A stretch of DNA of 6,094 bases from the NCBI GenBank assembly GCA_949487015.1, contig CATAQZ010000286.1, positions 1 through 6,094 of the forward strand. Direction: 5' to 3'. Positions 1 through 6,094 of the stretch are shown here, in pieces. A model generated the notes under the pieces. The model was not told the origin of the DNA, made no database searches, and saw nothing but the letters and a program-made list of their open reading frames with translations. The translations under genes were made by a program, and so were the position numbers. Origin of the DNA: Flavobacteriales bacterium UBA4585 (GTDB lineage: Bacteria > Bacteroidota > Bacteroidia > Flavobacteriales > Schleiferiaceae). Within the stretch, counting starts at the first letter, position 1. Every line of letters starts with the position of its first letter.

Positions 1-1523
1 CCAATTCGTCCTTGCTGATACTCTGTAAAGTAAATCTTCGGTACTAACCAAGATACCGTTGAATAACCACCGTCACCTGAGAATCCATCAACAGCACCTA
101 AACTACGCCCTTCATTAGGAGTGTTTCCAGAACCGTCCATCACCCAGCTTCCGTTATCCTGCGTACCTCCTACAACGAAGCGATCTGCAGAAATTCCAAT
201 ATTGTAAAATTGAGTCGTTACGTAATTCTTATTCAACGTCTGCCAAGTAGCGCCAGCAGTGTTCGAAAAGTAAACACCACCATCATTTACAATGTATACT
301 TTGCTGCTATCCGTTGGATGCCAAACTACATCGTGATTGTCCGAATGAATGTTGAATGGTCCAAACCCGTTCACCTGATTCCATCCTTGACCTTGCTCCC
401 ATTGCCATACTGTAATACCACCGACAATGATGCGGTTTTTGTTACTTGGGTCTACACCTACAGCTAAGTCATATTTACCTTGACATTGCGAACTACAGAA
501 AGGATCGAAATAAGTGGACTTCTGTCCAATTTTAGACCAAGTATCACCACCATCTGTTGTGCGGTATACTCCCGCTAATGCGCTACCTGAGGTAATCTGT
601 ACCACATAAATGTAATCTTCATCATCGGCGGCAGAAGCAAACATAATACGGCCACCACTGCGTGGTAATCCTGTAGAACCTGCACTAGATTTAGAAACTT
701 CTACCCAAGTCGCTCCACCATCAGAACTTTTCATGATACGTCCACCCAATGTTCCCCAAACGTTGCCGCCTGCGTCCATATGGATGTCCCAACACGTTCC
801 GTTCGAACCGATCTGTCCTTGCAATGGATTACTCCAGCTCGTACCGCCATTCGTTGACAGGCGAATACCTGAACTCGTTGCGATATATAGTTTTTCATTG
901 TTCGTAGGATCGGTAACAATCGCACCAACAGATGGGAATGTCGAAGTTGATGACAACTGAGTAAACCCAGCATCGTTTGCTCCTTTCTTAAATACCCCAG
1001 CACCAGGAAAACCTGAAGAAGTAGACGCACCATAGCCGGTGGTCCATGTATTGTACAATCCCTCACCAGTGCCGTAGTAAACATCACCATTCTTACTATA
1101 GGCAATGGTCATTACTGCTAAATTCTCTTGATCAGGATTTACTTCTGTCCAGCTCAAACCGCCATTGGCACTGAAATACAATCCCCCACTAACTGACCCA
1201 ACATACATTTCACTGGGATTCGCGGGATTGATTGCTAGACCACGTGTTCTTCCACCACGGTTGTTTGGACCACGTTCAGCCCAATTTAGACCAATAGCGC
1301 TTTCAGGCATATTCTCTAAACTCTCAATGGCAGACTGAATATCCTCCTGATTTACAGTACCCGTCAACTGATTTGCGCGTAAGCCGTGCAAATATGCCGC
1401 AGCACCTGCGGCACTTTGTTCCTCCATGTTTATTGGAGTATACTTCGGTGCACTTGTAGTAAGTGTTATTATGGCGGCGGTTAGTACTGAGCCTGCTAAG
1501 GCAAAACGTAATCCTTTTTTCAT
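1..1523 (-). CDS. Secreted Asp-box (BNR/sortilin-like) beta-propeller protein, 3' end outside window
   Basis: The reading frame is open from an ATG at 1523 to the window edge: 507 codons with no stop. It begins with a signal peptide: MKKGLRF, then a hydrophobic stretch to about residue 22, with likely cleavage near TTSA (22-25). A helical stretch follows (about 33-75), then WAERGPNNRGGRTRG (81-95), which resembles the entry to the propeller in Bacteroidota relatives. Five Asp-box-like motifs (S-x-D/N-x-G-x-x-W) are visible: SANGGLSW 118-125, STNGGTSW 223-230, SSDGGATW 266-273, TTDGGDTW 322-329 and a degenerate SNTAGATW 420-427. HSDNHD (393-398) also looks family-typical. C343 and C347 could pair in an exported protein. 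Asp boxes mark propeller blades in sialidases, sortilin/VPS10 proteins and xyloglucanases; no catalytic set is recognisable, so I do not call an enzyme. Such proteins are usually type IX secretion cargo, but the C-terminal sorting domain would lie off the left edge, so export route and function are inferred. It lies 65 nt downstream of lipA. Confidence 0.88.
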   Translation of the reverse strand, partial: MKKGLRFALAGSVLTAAIITLTTSAPKYTPINMEEQSAAGAAAYLHGLRANQLTGTVNQEDIQSAIESLENMPESAIGLNWAERGPNNRGGRTRGLAINPANPSEMYVGSVSGGLYFSANGGLSWTEVNPDQENLAVMTIAYSKNGDVYYGTGEGLYNTWTTGYGASTSSGFPGAGVFKKGANDAGFTQLSSTSTFPSVGAIVTDPTNNEKLYIATSSGIRLSTNGGTSWSNPLQGQIGSNGTCWDIHMDAGGNVWGTLGGRIMKSSDGGATWVEVSKSSAGSTGLPRSGGRIMFASAADDEDYIYVVQITSGSALAGVYRTTDGGDTWSKIGQKSTYFDPFCSSQCQGKYDLAVGVDPSNKNRIIVGGITVWQWEQGQGWNQVNGFGPFNIHSDNHDVVWHPTDSSKVYIVNDGGVYFSNTAGATWQTLNKNYVTTQFYNIGISADRFVVGGTQDNGSWVMDGSGNTPNEGRSLGAVDGFSGDGGYSTVSWLVPKIYFTEYQQGRI

Positions 1524-1553
1524 GTATCGTAAACTAGTTGTTTCTAATGAAGT

Positions 1554-1584
1554 TAAAAATAGGGTGCAAAACGCATTACCGCAA
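1554..1584 (-). promoter_or_regulatory. Candidate Bacteroidota-type promoter for the Asp-box protein gene
   Basis: Read on the - strand, TTG (1584-1582) is followed after 20 nt by TATTTTTA (1561-1554). The Bacteroidota consensus is TTG, 17-23 nt, TAnnTTTG, so spacing fits and only the last base of the -7 box differs. Transcription would start near 1547 and leave a leader of about 25 nt. The TTG lies just after the lipA stop codon. AT-rich DNA gives chance matches, so this is tentative. Confidence 0.33.
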
Positions 1585-1588
1585 GTGC

Positions 1589-2476
1589 TTATGCAAGATG
1601 CTTTTCAGCATGATAAGAACTACGAACTAATGGTCCCGACTCTACATATTTAAAGCCCATTTCTAGGCCAATTTCTTTTAATCTATCAAAGGTTTCTGGG
1701 GTAACAAACTCTGCCACAGGCAAATGCTTAGGAGTTGGCTGCAAATACTGACCCAGCGTTAATACGTCGACTCGTGCGTCAACTAATTCTTGCATAGCTT
1801 CGATGACCTCCTCCTCCGTCTCGCCAAGCCCCAGCATAATTCCACTTTTCGTCCGATGAATGCCCTGATCCTTGAGGTATTTCAAGACCATAAGCGAACG
1901 GTCAAACTGTGCCTGGATGCGTACTTTCCGAGTCAATCGGCGAACGGTCTCCATATTGTGGCTTACAATTTCCGGATTGGCTTCAATAATGCGGTCAACG
2001 TTAAAGAGTTCCCCTTTAAAATCAGGAATAAGGGTCTCCATGGTTGTGTTTGGACTCAAACGACGGATTGCATTCACAGTTTCTGCCCAAATAATGGACC
2101 CTCCATCAGCCAGGTCATCACGATCGACAGAAGTGAGTACGGCATGTTTGATTTTCATCAACTTCACACTACGCGCAACTTTTTCAGGTTCTTCCCAATC
2201 CACAGATTGCGGACGCCCTGTGGCTACATTACAAAATCCACAAGATCGCGTGCAGATATTACCGAGAATCATGAACGTAGCCGTCCCTTCGCCCCAGCAT
2301 TCTCCCATGTTAGGGCAATGGCCGGATTCGCATATGGTATGTAGTTTGTATTTATCAACTAAACCCCGAACACTCTTGTATTTTTCGCCCGTAGGCAACT
2401 TCACGCGAAGCCACTGCGGCTTTTTCACGCGTTCTTTTGTTGCTTGCGGTTTTTGAGAAATGTGTTGATCAACCAT
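1589..2476 (-). CDS. lipA: Lipoyl synthase (radical SAM)
   Basis: This 295-residue protein inserts two sulfur atoms into protein-bound octanoyl groups to make the lipoyl cofactor of pyruvate and 2-oxoglutarate dehydrogenases and the glycine cleavage H protein; it is cytoplasmic. All diagnostic motifs are present. The auxiliary [4Fe-4S] cluster motif is C49-x4-C54-x5-C60 (CESGHCPNMGEC). The radical-SAM cluster motif is C75-x3-C79-x2-C82 (CTRSCGFC). The C-terminal RSSY (285-288) supplies the serine ligand to the auxiliary cluster in characterised LipA proteins. TFMILG, TSVDRDDLADGG and SGIMLGLGE are also family-typical. Length is normal and the protein appears intact. The ATG at 2476 is 13 nt after the ytxJ stop, so the two are probably cotranscribed. 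No lipB or lipoate ligase gene is visible in the window. Confidence 0.98.
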   Translation of the reverse strand: MVDQHISQKPQATKERVKKPQWLRVKLPTGEKYKSVRGLVDKYKLHTICESGHCPNMGECWGEGTATFMILGNICTRSCGFCNVATGRPQSVDWEEPEKVARSVKLMKIKHAVLTSVDRDDLADGGSIIWAETVNAIRRLSPNTTMETLIPDFKGELFNVDRIIEANPEIVSHNMETVRRLTRKVRIQAQFDRSLMVLKYLKDQGIHRTKSGIMLGLGETEEEVIEAMQELVDARVDVLTLGQYLQPTPKHLPVAEFVTPETFDRLKEIGLEMGFKYVESGPLVRSSYHAEKHLA

Positions 2477-2489
2477 CCTTTAATAACTT

Positions 2490-2897
2490 TTAGATGTTGG
2501 TTTTGTTTTGATTAAAACCAAATTCTTCGCGCCAATTTTCCACAGTGGTTTCTGTGACTTCATGGTGCGACACGTGTGCAAGTACTTTGCCGTTAGAAAT
2601 CAGCAGGAGTTGCGGACTTTCGTGCCAAACATTTAACTCCTCTGCGAGGGCTAAAGAGAGCGGACGCTGAGCGACAACATCCAGATAAATCCAGGTCTCT
2701 TGACTGTTGACCTCCACAAGATTTAGTCGTTTCATTGCAAATAGACTCACGCTACAACGGGTACTGTGCTTGTAGACAAACACCGGTCCTTTTAGACGCA
2801 GATAACCCGCAATATCTTCGAAAGACTGCGGGTGCTCAAAGGGAATTCCGGGGGTAGTACGACCCGATTTATCCGTGGTGCGTAGGAAGCTCAACAT
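2490..2897 (-). CDS. ytxJ: YtxJ/DUF2847-family single-cysteine thioredoxin-fold protein
   Basis: The protein has 135 residues from ATG 2897. The core is VFVYKHSTRCSVS (39-51), with C48 in the position of the thioredoxin active-site cysteine; it is the only cysteine in the protein. HESPQ (92-96) supplies the likely cis-proline, P95, facing the active site. The family is known as YtxJ, proposed as a monothiol bacilliredoxin that removes bacillithiol from oxidised protein thiols; that role here is inferred from family and motif. A GTG at 2930 would add 11 residues. I prefer ATG 2897, because the added stretch lies inside the lipoprotein gene in another frame and relatives usually start just before such a short basic N-terminus. 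The start overlaps the lipoprotein gene by 29 nt, suggesting translational coupling. lipA begins 13 nt downstream. No signal peptide is seen, so it is probably cytoplasmic. Confidence 0.85.
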   Translation of the reverse strand: MLSFLRTTDKSGRTTPGIPFEHPQSFEDIAGYLRLKGPVFVYKHSTRCSVSLFAMKRLNLVEVNSQETWIYLDVVAQRPLSLALAEELNVWHESPQLLLISNGKVLAHVSHHEVTETTVENWREEFGFNQNKTNI

Positions 2898-2988
2898 GAG
2901 AATACGTAGGACATTTTTCAGTCGTTCCACATGAGGAGAGCGCCAGTGTAGCCGCTAGGACTACAGCAAGAGTTAAAACTTTTTTCAT
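2869..2988 (-). CDS. Small lipoprotein, 39 residues, overlapping ytxJ
   Basis: A complete short frame runs from ATG 2988 to a TAA at 2871-2869. It encodes a textbook lipoprotein signal: MKKVLTL, a hydrophobic run AVVLAATLA (8-16), then the lipobox L17-S18-S19-C20. Signal peptidase II would cleave before C20, leaving a lipidated peptide of only 20 residues starting CGTTEKCPTYSH, with a second cysteine at C26 and four histidine or glutamate side chains after it. Cell location is inferred to be periplasmic membrane leaflet or outer membrane. Its last 29 nt overlap the start of ytxJ in a different frame, and it is the first gene after the divergent intergenic region, so it probably leads the ytxJ-lipA transcript. 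It is too short for most gene callers. Function is unknown. A chance frame with a full signal peptide and lipobox exactly at the start of an operon is unlikely, but expression is unproven. Confidence 0.75.
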   Translation of the reverse strand: MKKVLTLAVVLAATLALSSCGTTEKCPTYSHVELPTHHG

Positions 2989-3059
2989 CACTTCATCGAT
3001 TAGTTTCGCTTAACTTGCGAGTGGTAAAAATAACGCACACGCCTCAAACTTCTTGCGTA
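2989..3059. promoter_or_regulatory. Divergent intergenic region between the lipoprotein-ytxJ-lipA and ung groups
   Basis: These 71 bp separate the outward-facing starts at 2988 (-) and 3060 (+) and should hold promoters for both groups. I found no element with correct Bacteroidota spacing. On the - strand, TATTTTTA (3032-3025) has a TTG upstream at 3047-3045, but only 12 nt away rather than 17-23. On the + strand, TAGTTTCG (3001-3008) resembles a -7 box but has no TTG upstream. The promoter role is inferred from geometry alone. Confidence 0.45.
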
Positions 3060-3779
3060 ATGCCCAACTTCCTTTCCACATTTCCAAAAAATTCATGGTC
3101 TGACTTCTTTGAATCGGAACAAAAGAAGAAGTATTGGTCGACTTTAGATCAATTCCTTCAAATGGAATATGAGACAAACACCTGTTATCCACCTGTTGCA
3201 GATATCTTCAAAGCCTTTGAAGTTTGCGAGCCACAAAATGTGCGCTGTATTATCATTGGTCAAGACCCGTATCATGGGCATGGGCAAGCCAACGGTTTAG
3301 CTTTCAGTGTGGCCAAAAACCAACCTATTCCTCCCTCTCTCAGAAATATTTTTAAGGAATACATCGCGGATCTAAATGCAGCCCCCCCGATGAATGGAGA
3401 CCTCAGCAGCTGGTCTCAAAACGGAGTATTCTTAATTAATACGGCGTTATCTGTTAGAGAAAAAGAAGCTGGATCCCACAAAGGCAAGGGGTGGGAGACT
3501 TTTACTAGAAATGCAATAGAGCACATTATAAAAAACTCTTGCGATGCCGGATTCATAAGTTTTGGCGCTCCCGCGCACAAAATTGCGCTGGAATGCTGCG
3601 AAAATTATCCTGAAAACGAACCGGTAATCCTACACACACCTCATCCATCGCCGCTCAGTGCCTACAGGGGTTTTTTCGGCTCAAAACCCTTCACAACTTT
3701 TAACCTCAAACAGGCACAAAAAGGTCGAAAAACTGTAACTTGGAAACTTCCTTCAAGTCCACAAGGAAAGTTGTTTTAA
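3060..3779 (+). CDS. ung: Uracil-DNA glycosylase, family 1
   Basis: This 239-residue enzyme removes uracil from DNA, starting base-excision repair of deaminated cytosine or misincorporated dUMP. Visible motifs, in order, are: YPP (43-45); the water-activating loop GQDPYHG (67-73) with catalytic D69 and Y71; F82, which stacks on uracil; PPSLRNI (91-97); N127 in INTALSVR, which reads the uracil edge; GKGWETFT before the central helix; and the DNA-intercalation loop HPSPLSAYRGFFG (195-207) with H195 and L199. All key residues are kept. Some usually conserved positions differ: HGHGQAN for HGPGQAH, SFGAPAHK where LWGxxAQK is usual, and LSAYRG for LSAHRG. The ATG at 3060 is chosen over an in-frame TTG at 3015 because relatives begin about 40 residues before YPP and the TTG would use up most of the intergenic region. 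rmuC starts 26 nt downstream. Confidence 0.96.
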   Translation: MPNFLSTFPKNSWSDFFESEQKKKYWSTLDQFLQMEYETNTCYPPVADIFKAFEVCEPQNVRCIIIGQDPYHGHGQANGLAFSVAKNQPIPPSLRNIFKEYIADLNAAPPMNGDLSSWSQNGVFLINTALSVREKEAGSHKGKGWETFTRNAIEHIIKNSCDAGFISFGAPAHKIALECCENYPENEPVILHTPHPSPLSAYRGFFGSKPFTTFNLKQAQKGRKTVTWKLPSSPQGKLF

Positions 3780-3805
3780 CCTGATACAGAGAACTTTGAA
3801 CTAAT

Positions 3806-5191
3806 ATGACTGAATTGATCTTTCCCATATTAAACGTTTTACTTTTTGCCTATTTAGTCTACCGCATGCGCGGTTCTTCTAACAATCAAGGAGCTCCAGT
3901 TGGCAATCAAGACTTACCTGAATGGGCATCACAGCAATTGGAAGAATTGAAAGCGCGGATTCAGCAGCTCGAAAGCGACTTAAATGAAAGTAGAGAATCG
4001 CAACAACAGGTGCTATTAAACAGTGCGACTGAAAAAGCAACATTAGAAGGTGCATTAAACGCGGCCAAAGAAAAATTGGTACACGTTGAGAAAGTTCATG
4101 CGGCGCAAAAAACCGAAGACGAGAAGGCTAAAGAAGGAATGAAAAACGAGTTTAAAGTTCTTGCGCAATCTATCCTTGATGAAAAATCGAAACAATTCAA
4201 AACGACGAATTCTGAAGAATTAGATAAGCTACTTGCACCCTTTAAACAGAAACTCGAAGATTTCGAAAAAACAGTAAAGGACAACCATGAGAAAGAAGTC
4301 AAGTCCACTTCTGCATTGATGGAGAATATAAAGTCATTAAAAGATATGAATGACAAGCTTTCCGAGGAGGCAAGTGGACTGGCTAAAGCGCTGCGTGGAG
4401 ACAACAAGAAACAAGGAAACTGGGGTGAATTCGTTTTGGAGCGTGCACTTGAGATGAGCGGACTTACCAAAGAGAAAGAATATTTCGTCCAAAATAGCGA
4501 GACTACAGCGGATGGACGGCGCTTACAACCCGATGTGATCATTCAGCTGCCAGGGAATAAAAAGATCATTATTGACTCGAAAGTAAGCTTAGTTGCTTGG
4601 GATAATTTCATCAATGCTGCAACGGAAGAAGAAGCTGCCGCGGGATTAAAGGCGCTCGCAGTGAGCGTTCAAACCCACATCAAAGGTTTAAGTGATAAAG
4701 ATTATCCACAATTGTACGGTGGAGACACGCCAGAATTTGTCTTACTGTTTATCCCCATCGAGGCCGCTTTCATGGAGGTAACTAAATTCGACCAAGCCTT
4801 GTATGAATATGCGTTCTCTAGAAAAATCATAGTGGTCAGTACTTCTACTCTACTCGCTACTTTGAAAACCATTGCAATGGCTTGGCGTCAAGAGAAGCAG
4901 ACGAAAAATGTCATTGAAATTGCTGAGGCCGGCGGAAAACTCTATGATAAGTTCGTTGGACTTAGCGAAGACCTTAAAAAACTGGGGAGTCAATTTCAAA
5001 CCGCACAGAATACTTACCAGGACACCATGACAAAGATGATGGAGGGTCGAGGGAATTTGATTTCACAAGTCGAGAGATTGAAGAAATTGGGCAGTAAAAC
5101 GAAAAAAGAATTAGATAATAGACTTGTGGATAGAGCCGAACTAGGCGAATATTCAGATAAACAAATTGAGGATACGTCCTCTGATCAATAA
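3806..5191 (+). CDS. rmuC: DNA recombination protein RmuC, membrane-anchored
   Basis: This 461-residue protein has the standard RmuC layout. An N-terminal membrane anchor (about residues 3-19, followed by YRMR) is followed by a long, highly charged coiled coil (about 40-195). The conserved RmuC domain then runs from about 195 to 395. Within it are GNWGE (204-208), QPDVIIQLPG (241-250) with D243, and IIIDSKVS (254-261) with D257 and K259. This D...DxK pattern fits the PD-(D/E)XK nuclease-like fold assigned to the family. FIPIEAAF (315-322) and STSTLLATLKTIA (345-357) are also typical. In E. coli, rmuC loss raises recombination at inverted repeats; its biochemical activity is still unclear, so nuclease function is inference. 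A second charged helical segment (about 385-445) ends the protein. It follows ung by 26 nt and precedes the methyltransferase gene by 2 nt, consistent with one transcript. Confidence 0.95.
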   Translation: MTELIFPILNVLLFAYLVYRMRGSSNNQGAPVGNQDLPEWASQQLEELKARIQQLESDLNESRESQQQVLLNSATEKATLEGALNAAKEKLVHVEKVHAAQKTEDEKAKEGMKNEFKVLAQSILDEKSKQFKTTNSEELDKLLAPFKQKLEDFEKTVKDNHEKEVKSTSALMENIKSLKDMNDKLSEEASGLAKALRGDNKKQGNWGEFVLERALEMSGLTKEKEYFVQNSETTADGRRLQPDVIIQLPGNKKIIIDSKVSLVAWDNFINAATEEEAAAGLKALAVSVQTHIKGLSDKDYPQLYGGDTPEFVLLFIPIEAAFMEVTKFDQALYEYAFSRKIIVVSTSTLLATLKTIAMAWRQEKQTKNVIEIAEAGGKLYDKFVGLSEDLKKLGSQFQTAQNTYQDTMTKMMEGRGNLISQVERLKKLGSKTKKELDNRLVDRAELGEYSDKQIEDTSSDQ

Positions 5192-5193
5192 AT

Positions 5194-5928
5194 ATGGCAA
5201 ACGACCAACTCATTTACGGACTCCGTCCGATTCTTCAAGCTGTTCAAGATGGACAGACCATCGATAAAGTCTTCCTTCAAAAAGGAATCAGCGGCGCACT
5301 ATATACGCAACTCGAAGGAACACTGCGCGATGCGGGGATTGAACCTAAATATGTACCCGTAGAAAAATTAAACCGCGTCACACGTGGAAATCATCAAGGT
5401 GCAGTGGCTTACCTCAGCCCTATCGACTTCCACGATTTAGAAGAGGTTATTATGAAGGTCATGGAAGATGGACGTATGCCATTGATTCTCGCCTTAGATC
5501 GCATTACAGATGTTAGAAATTTCGGTGCCATCGCTCGAACAGCCGACTGTTCTGGTGTAGATGCCATTGTCATTCCAAAAAACGACAGTGCCCCTGTTAG
5601 TGCCGATGCCGTTCGAACGTCCACTGGAGCTTTACTTGAAGTGCCTGTTTGTAAGGTCAATCATATGAAGGATGCCGTATACCTCGCGCAAAGTTTGGGT
5701 TTAAAGATCATCGCTGGAACTGAGAAATCGGAAACCCCGATGTATGATGCGCCTTTTAACGAGCCGTGTATGGTCATCATGGGTAACGAGGAAACAGGGG
5801 TACATAAAAGCTTACTACAGTTGGCAGATTCGAAGGCATTAATTCCCATGCACGGTCAAATAAATTCACTGAATGTTAGCGTAGCAACTGGAATCATACT
5901 CTACGAGGCCGTTCGCCAAAGAAGTTAA
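5194..5928 (+). CDS. rlmB: RlmB-like 23S rRNA (guanosine-2'-O)-methyltransferase, TrmH/SPOUT family
   Basis: This 244-residue protein has the two-domain RlmB layout. The N-terminal substrate-binding domain (about 1-75) includes LIYGLRPILQAV (6-17) and RGNHQGAVA (64-72), as in RlmB. The C-terminal SPOUT knotted domain (about 95-244) carries all three TrmH motifs: LDRITDVRNFGAIARTA (101-117) with N109 and catalytic R115, IMGNEETGV (195-203), and IPMHGQINSLNVSVATG (217-233), which forms the knot and binds S-adenosylmethionine. E. coli RlmB methylates G2251 in the peptidyl-transferase P loop. The length and N-terminal domain favour RlmB over TrmH or TrmL, but the exact target nucleotide cannot be read from sequence. 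The ATG is 2 nt after the rmuC stop and the next gene starts 2 nt after its own stop, so this is the centre of a very compact operon. Confidence 0.93.
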   Translation: MANDQLIYGLRPILQAVQDGQTIDKVFLQKGISGALYTQLEGTLRDAGIEPKYVPVEKLNRVTRGNHQGAVAYLSPIDFHDLEEVIMKVMEDGRMPLILALDRITDVRNFGAIARTADCSGVDAIVIPKNDSAPVSADAVRTSTGALLEVPVCKVNHMKDAVYLAQSLGLKIIAGTEKSETPMYDAPFNEPCMVIMGNEETGVHKSLLQLADSKALIPMHGQINSLNVSVATGIILYEAVRQRS

Positions 5929-5930
5929 AG

Positions 5931-6094
5931 ATGAAAAAAATTGTAGTTGGAATATTAGTCATGTTCAGTAGTGCTGTTTTTGGTCAATACAATTGCCAGA
6001 GCACTAAACATGCCCCGACGATGCAACAAAGCGTTACACCGATCAACTACAATTCTAGATCCGATACCGCTGACTTAGTAGAGCTGCATCTTGA
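5931..6094 (+). CDS. Exported protein, N-terminal fragment; possibly an M1-family metallopeptidase
   Basis: An open frame starts at ATG 5931, 2 nt after the rlmB stop, and runs 54 codons to the right edge without a stop. It opens with a clear signal peptide: MKKIVVGILVMFSSAVFG, with probable cleavage before Q19 (VFG/QYNCQS), a common Bacteroidota pattern. The mature part holds C22 and then NYNSRSDTADLVELHL (39-54). An RSDT-type sequence followed by alternating hydrophobic residues near the mature N-terminus recalls secreted Bacteroidota M1 aminopeptidases, where it begins the first beta-sheet. This is only a resemblance: the diagnostic GxMEN and HExxH motifs would lie far outside the window. 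That the gene is real is well supported by the signal peptide and tight spacing; the family assignment is weak. Confidence 0.75.
   Translation, partial: MKKIVVGILVMFSSAVFGQYNCQSTKHAPTMQQSVTPINYNSRSDTADLVELHL

Noticed and set aside
731..1105. A 124-codon - strand frame and overlapping + strand frames inside the Asp-box gene
   Set aside because: They are out of frame with the open 507-codon frame that carries the signal peptide and Asp-box motifs; the composition looks random.
1524..1588. Intrinsic terminator after lipA
   Set aside because: Only weak complementarity such as GCAT/ATGC is present, with no stable GC stem followed directly by a T run.
1790..2456. Two long + strand frames (1790-2344 and 1872-2456) opposite lipA
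   Set aside because: They are antisense shadows of a fully supported lipA, show no family motifs, and overlap each other in different frames.
2898..2930. GTG-initiated 11-residue N-terminal extension of YtxJ
   Set aside because: This DNA already encodes the lipobox and mature part of the small lipoprotein in another frame, and ATG 2897 gives a typical YtxJ start.
3025..3047. TTG plus TATTTTTA on the - strand as promoter of the lipoprotein-ytxJ-lipA group
   Set aside because: The spacing is 12 nt, well short of the 17-23 nt expected.
3015..3059. TTG-initiated N-terminal extension of Ung by 15 residues
   Set aside because: The ATG at 3060 gives normal family length; the extension would occupy most of the divergent promoter region and has no family resemblance.
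3382..3388. Run of seven C within ung, as a possible phase-variation tract
   Set aside because: The run is short, encodes an intact Ala-Pro-Pro segment, and lies in a housekeeping gene where switching is not expected.
3771..3798. Possible promoter before rmuC: TTG (3771-3773), 17 nt, GAACTTTG (3791-3798)
   Set aside because: The first base of the -7 box is wrong, the TTG is inside ung, and the implied transcript would start almost on the rmuC ATG. Read-through from ung is simpler.

Overview
The window looks like ordinary chromosomal DNA from a member of the Bacteroidota, most likely Flavobacteriales or a close relative. The evidence is: a secreted multi-Asp-box (BNR/sortilin-like) protein of the kind usually exported by the type IX secretion system; a YtxJ-type single-cysteine thioredoxin-fold protein; a tiny lipoprotein with a clean lipobox; no clear Shine-Dalgarno sites; and one candidate promoter resembling the Bacteroidota TTG / TAnnTTTG pattern. 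The order-level guess is inference, since there is no rRNA or other marker gene here.

Layout. Two gene groups run outward from a 71-bp intergenic region at 2989-3059. Leftward (- strand), in transcription order, are a 39-residue lipoprotein (2869-2988), a YtxJ-family protein (2490-2897, overlapping the lipoprotein by 29 nt), lipoyl synthase lipA (1589-2476), and, after a 65-nt gap with a possible promoter of its own, a large secreted Asp-box repeat protein (1-1523, which runs off the left edge). Rightward (+ strand) are uracil-DNA glycosylase ung (3060-3779), rmuC (3806-5191), a TrmH/RlmB-family 2'-O-methyltransferase (5194-5928), and the first 54 codons of an exported protein (5931-6094, which runs off the right edge). 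The last three genes are separated by only 2 nt each, so they very probably share a transcript.

How the genes relate. The left group joins a putative thiol-redox protein to LipA, a radical-SAM enzyme with two Fe-S clusters that supplies lipoyl cofactor to 2-oxoacid dehydrogenases and the glycine cleavage system. The right group combines base-excision repair (Ung), a membrane-anchored nuclease-like protein implicated in limiting DNA rearrangements (RmuC), and 23S rRNA maturation (RlmB); this looks like a housekeeping cluster rather than one pathway. Coding sequence fills nearly the whole window. I saw no tRNA, rRNA, CRISPR array, insertion sequence, phage gene or convincing intrinsic terminator. 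I do not see an undescribed multi-gene system. The points most worth a second look are the overlapping micro-lipoprotein, the divergent motifs in Ung, and the identity of the exported protein at the right edge.
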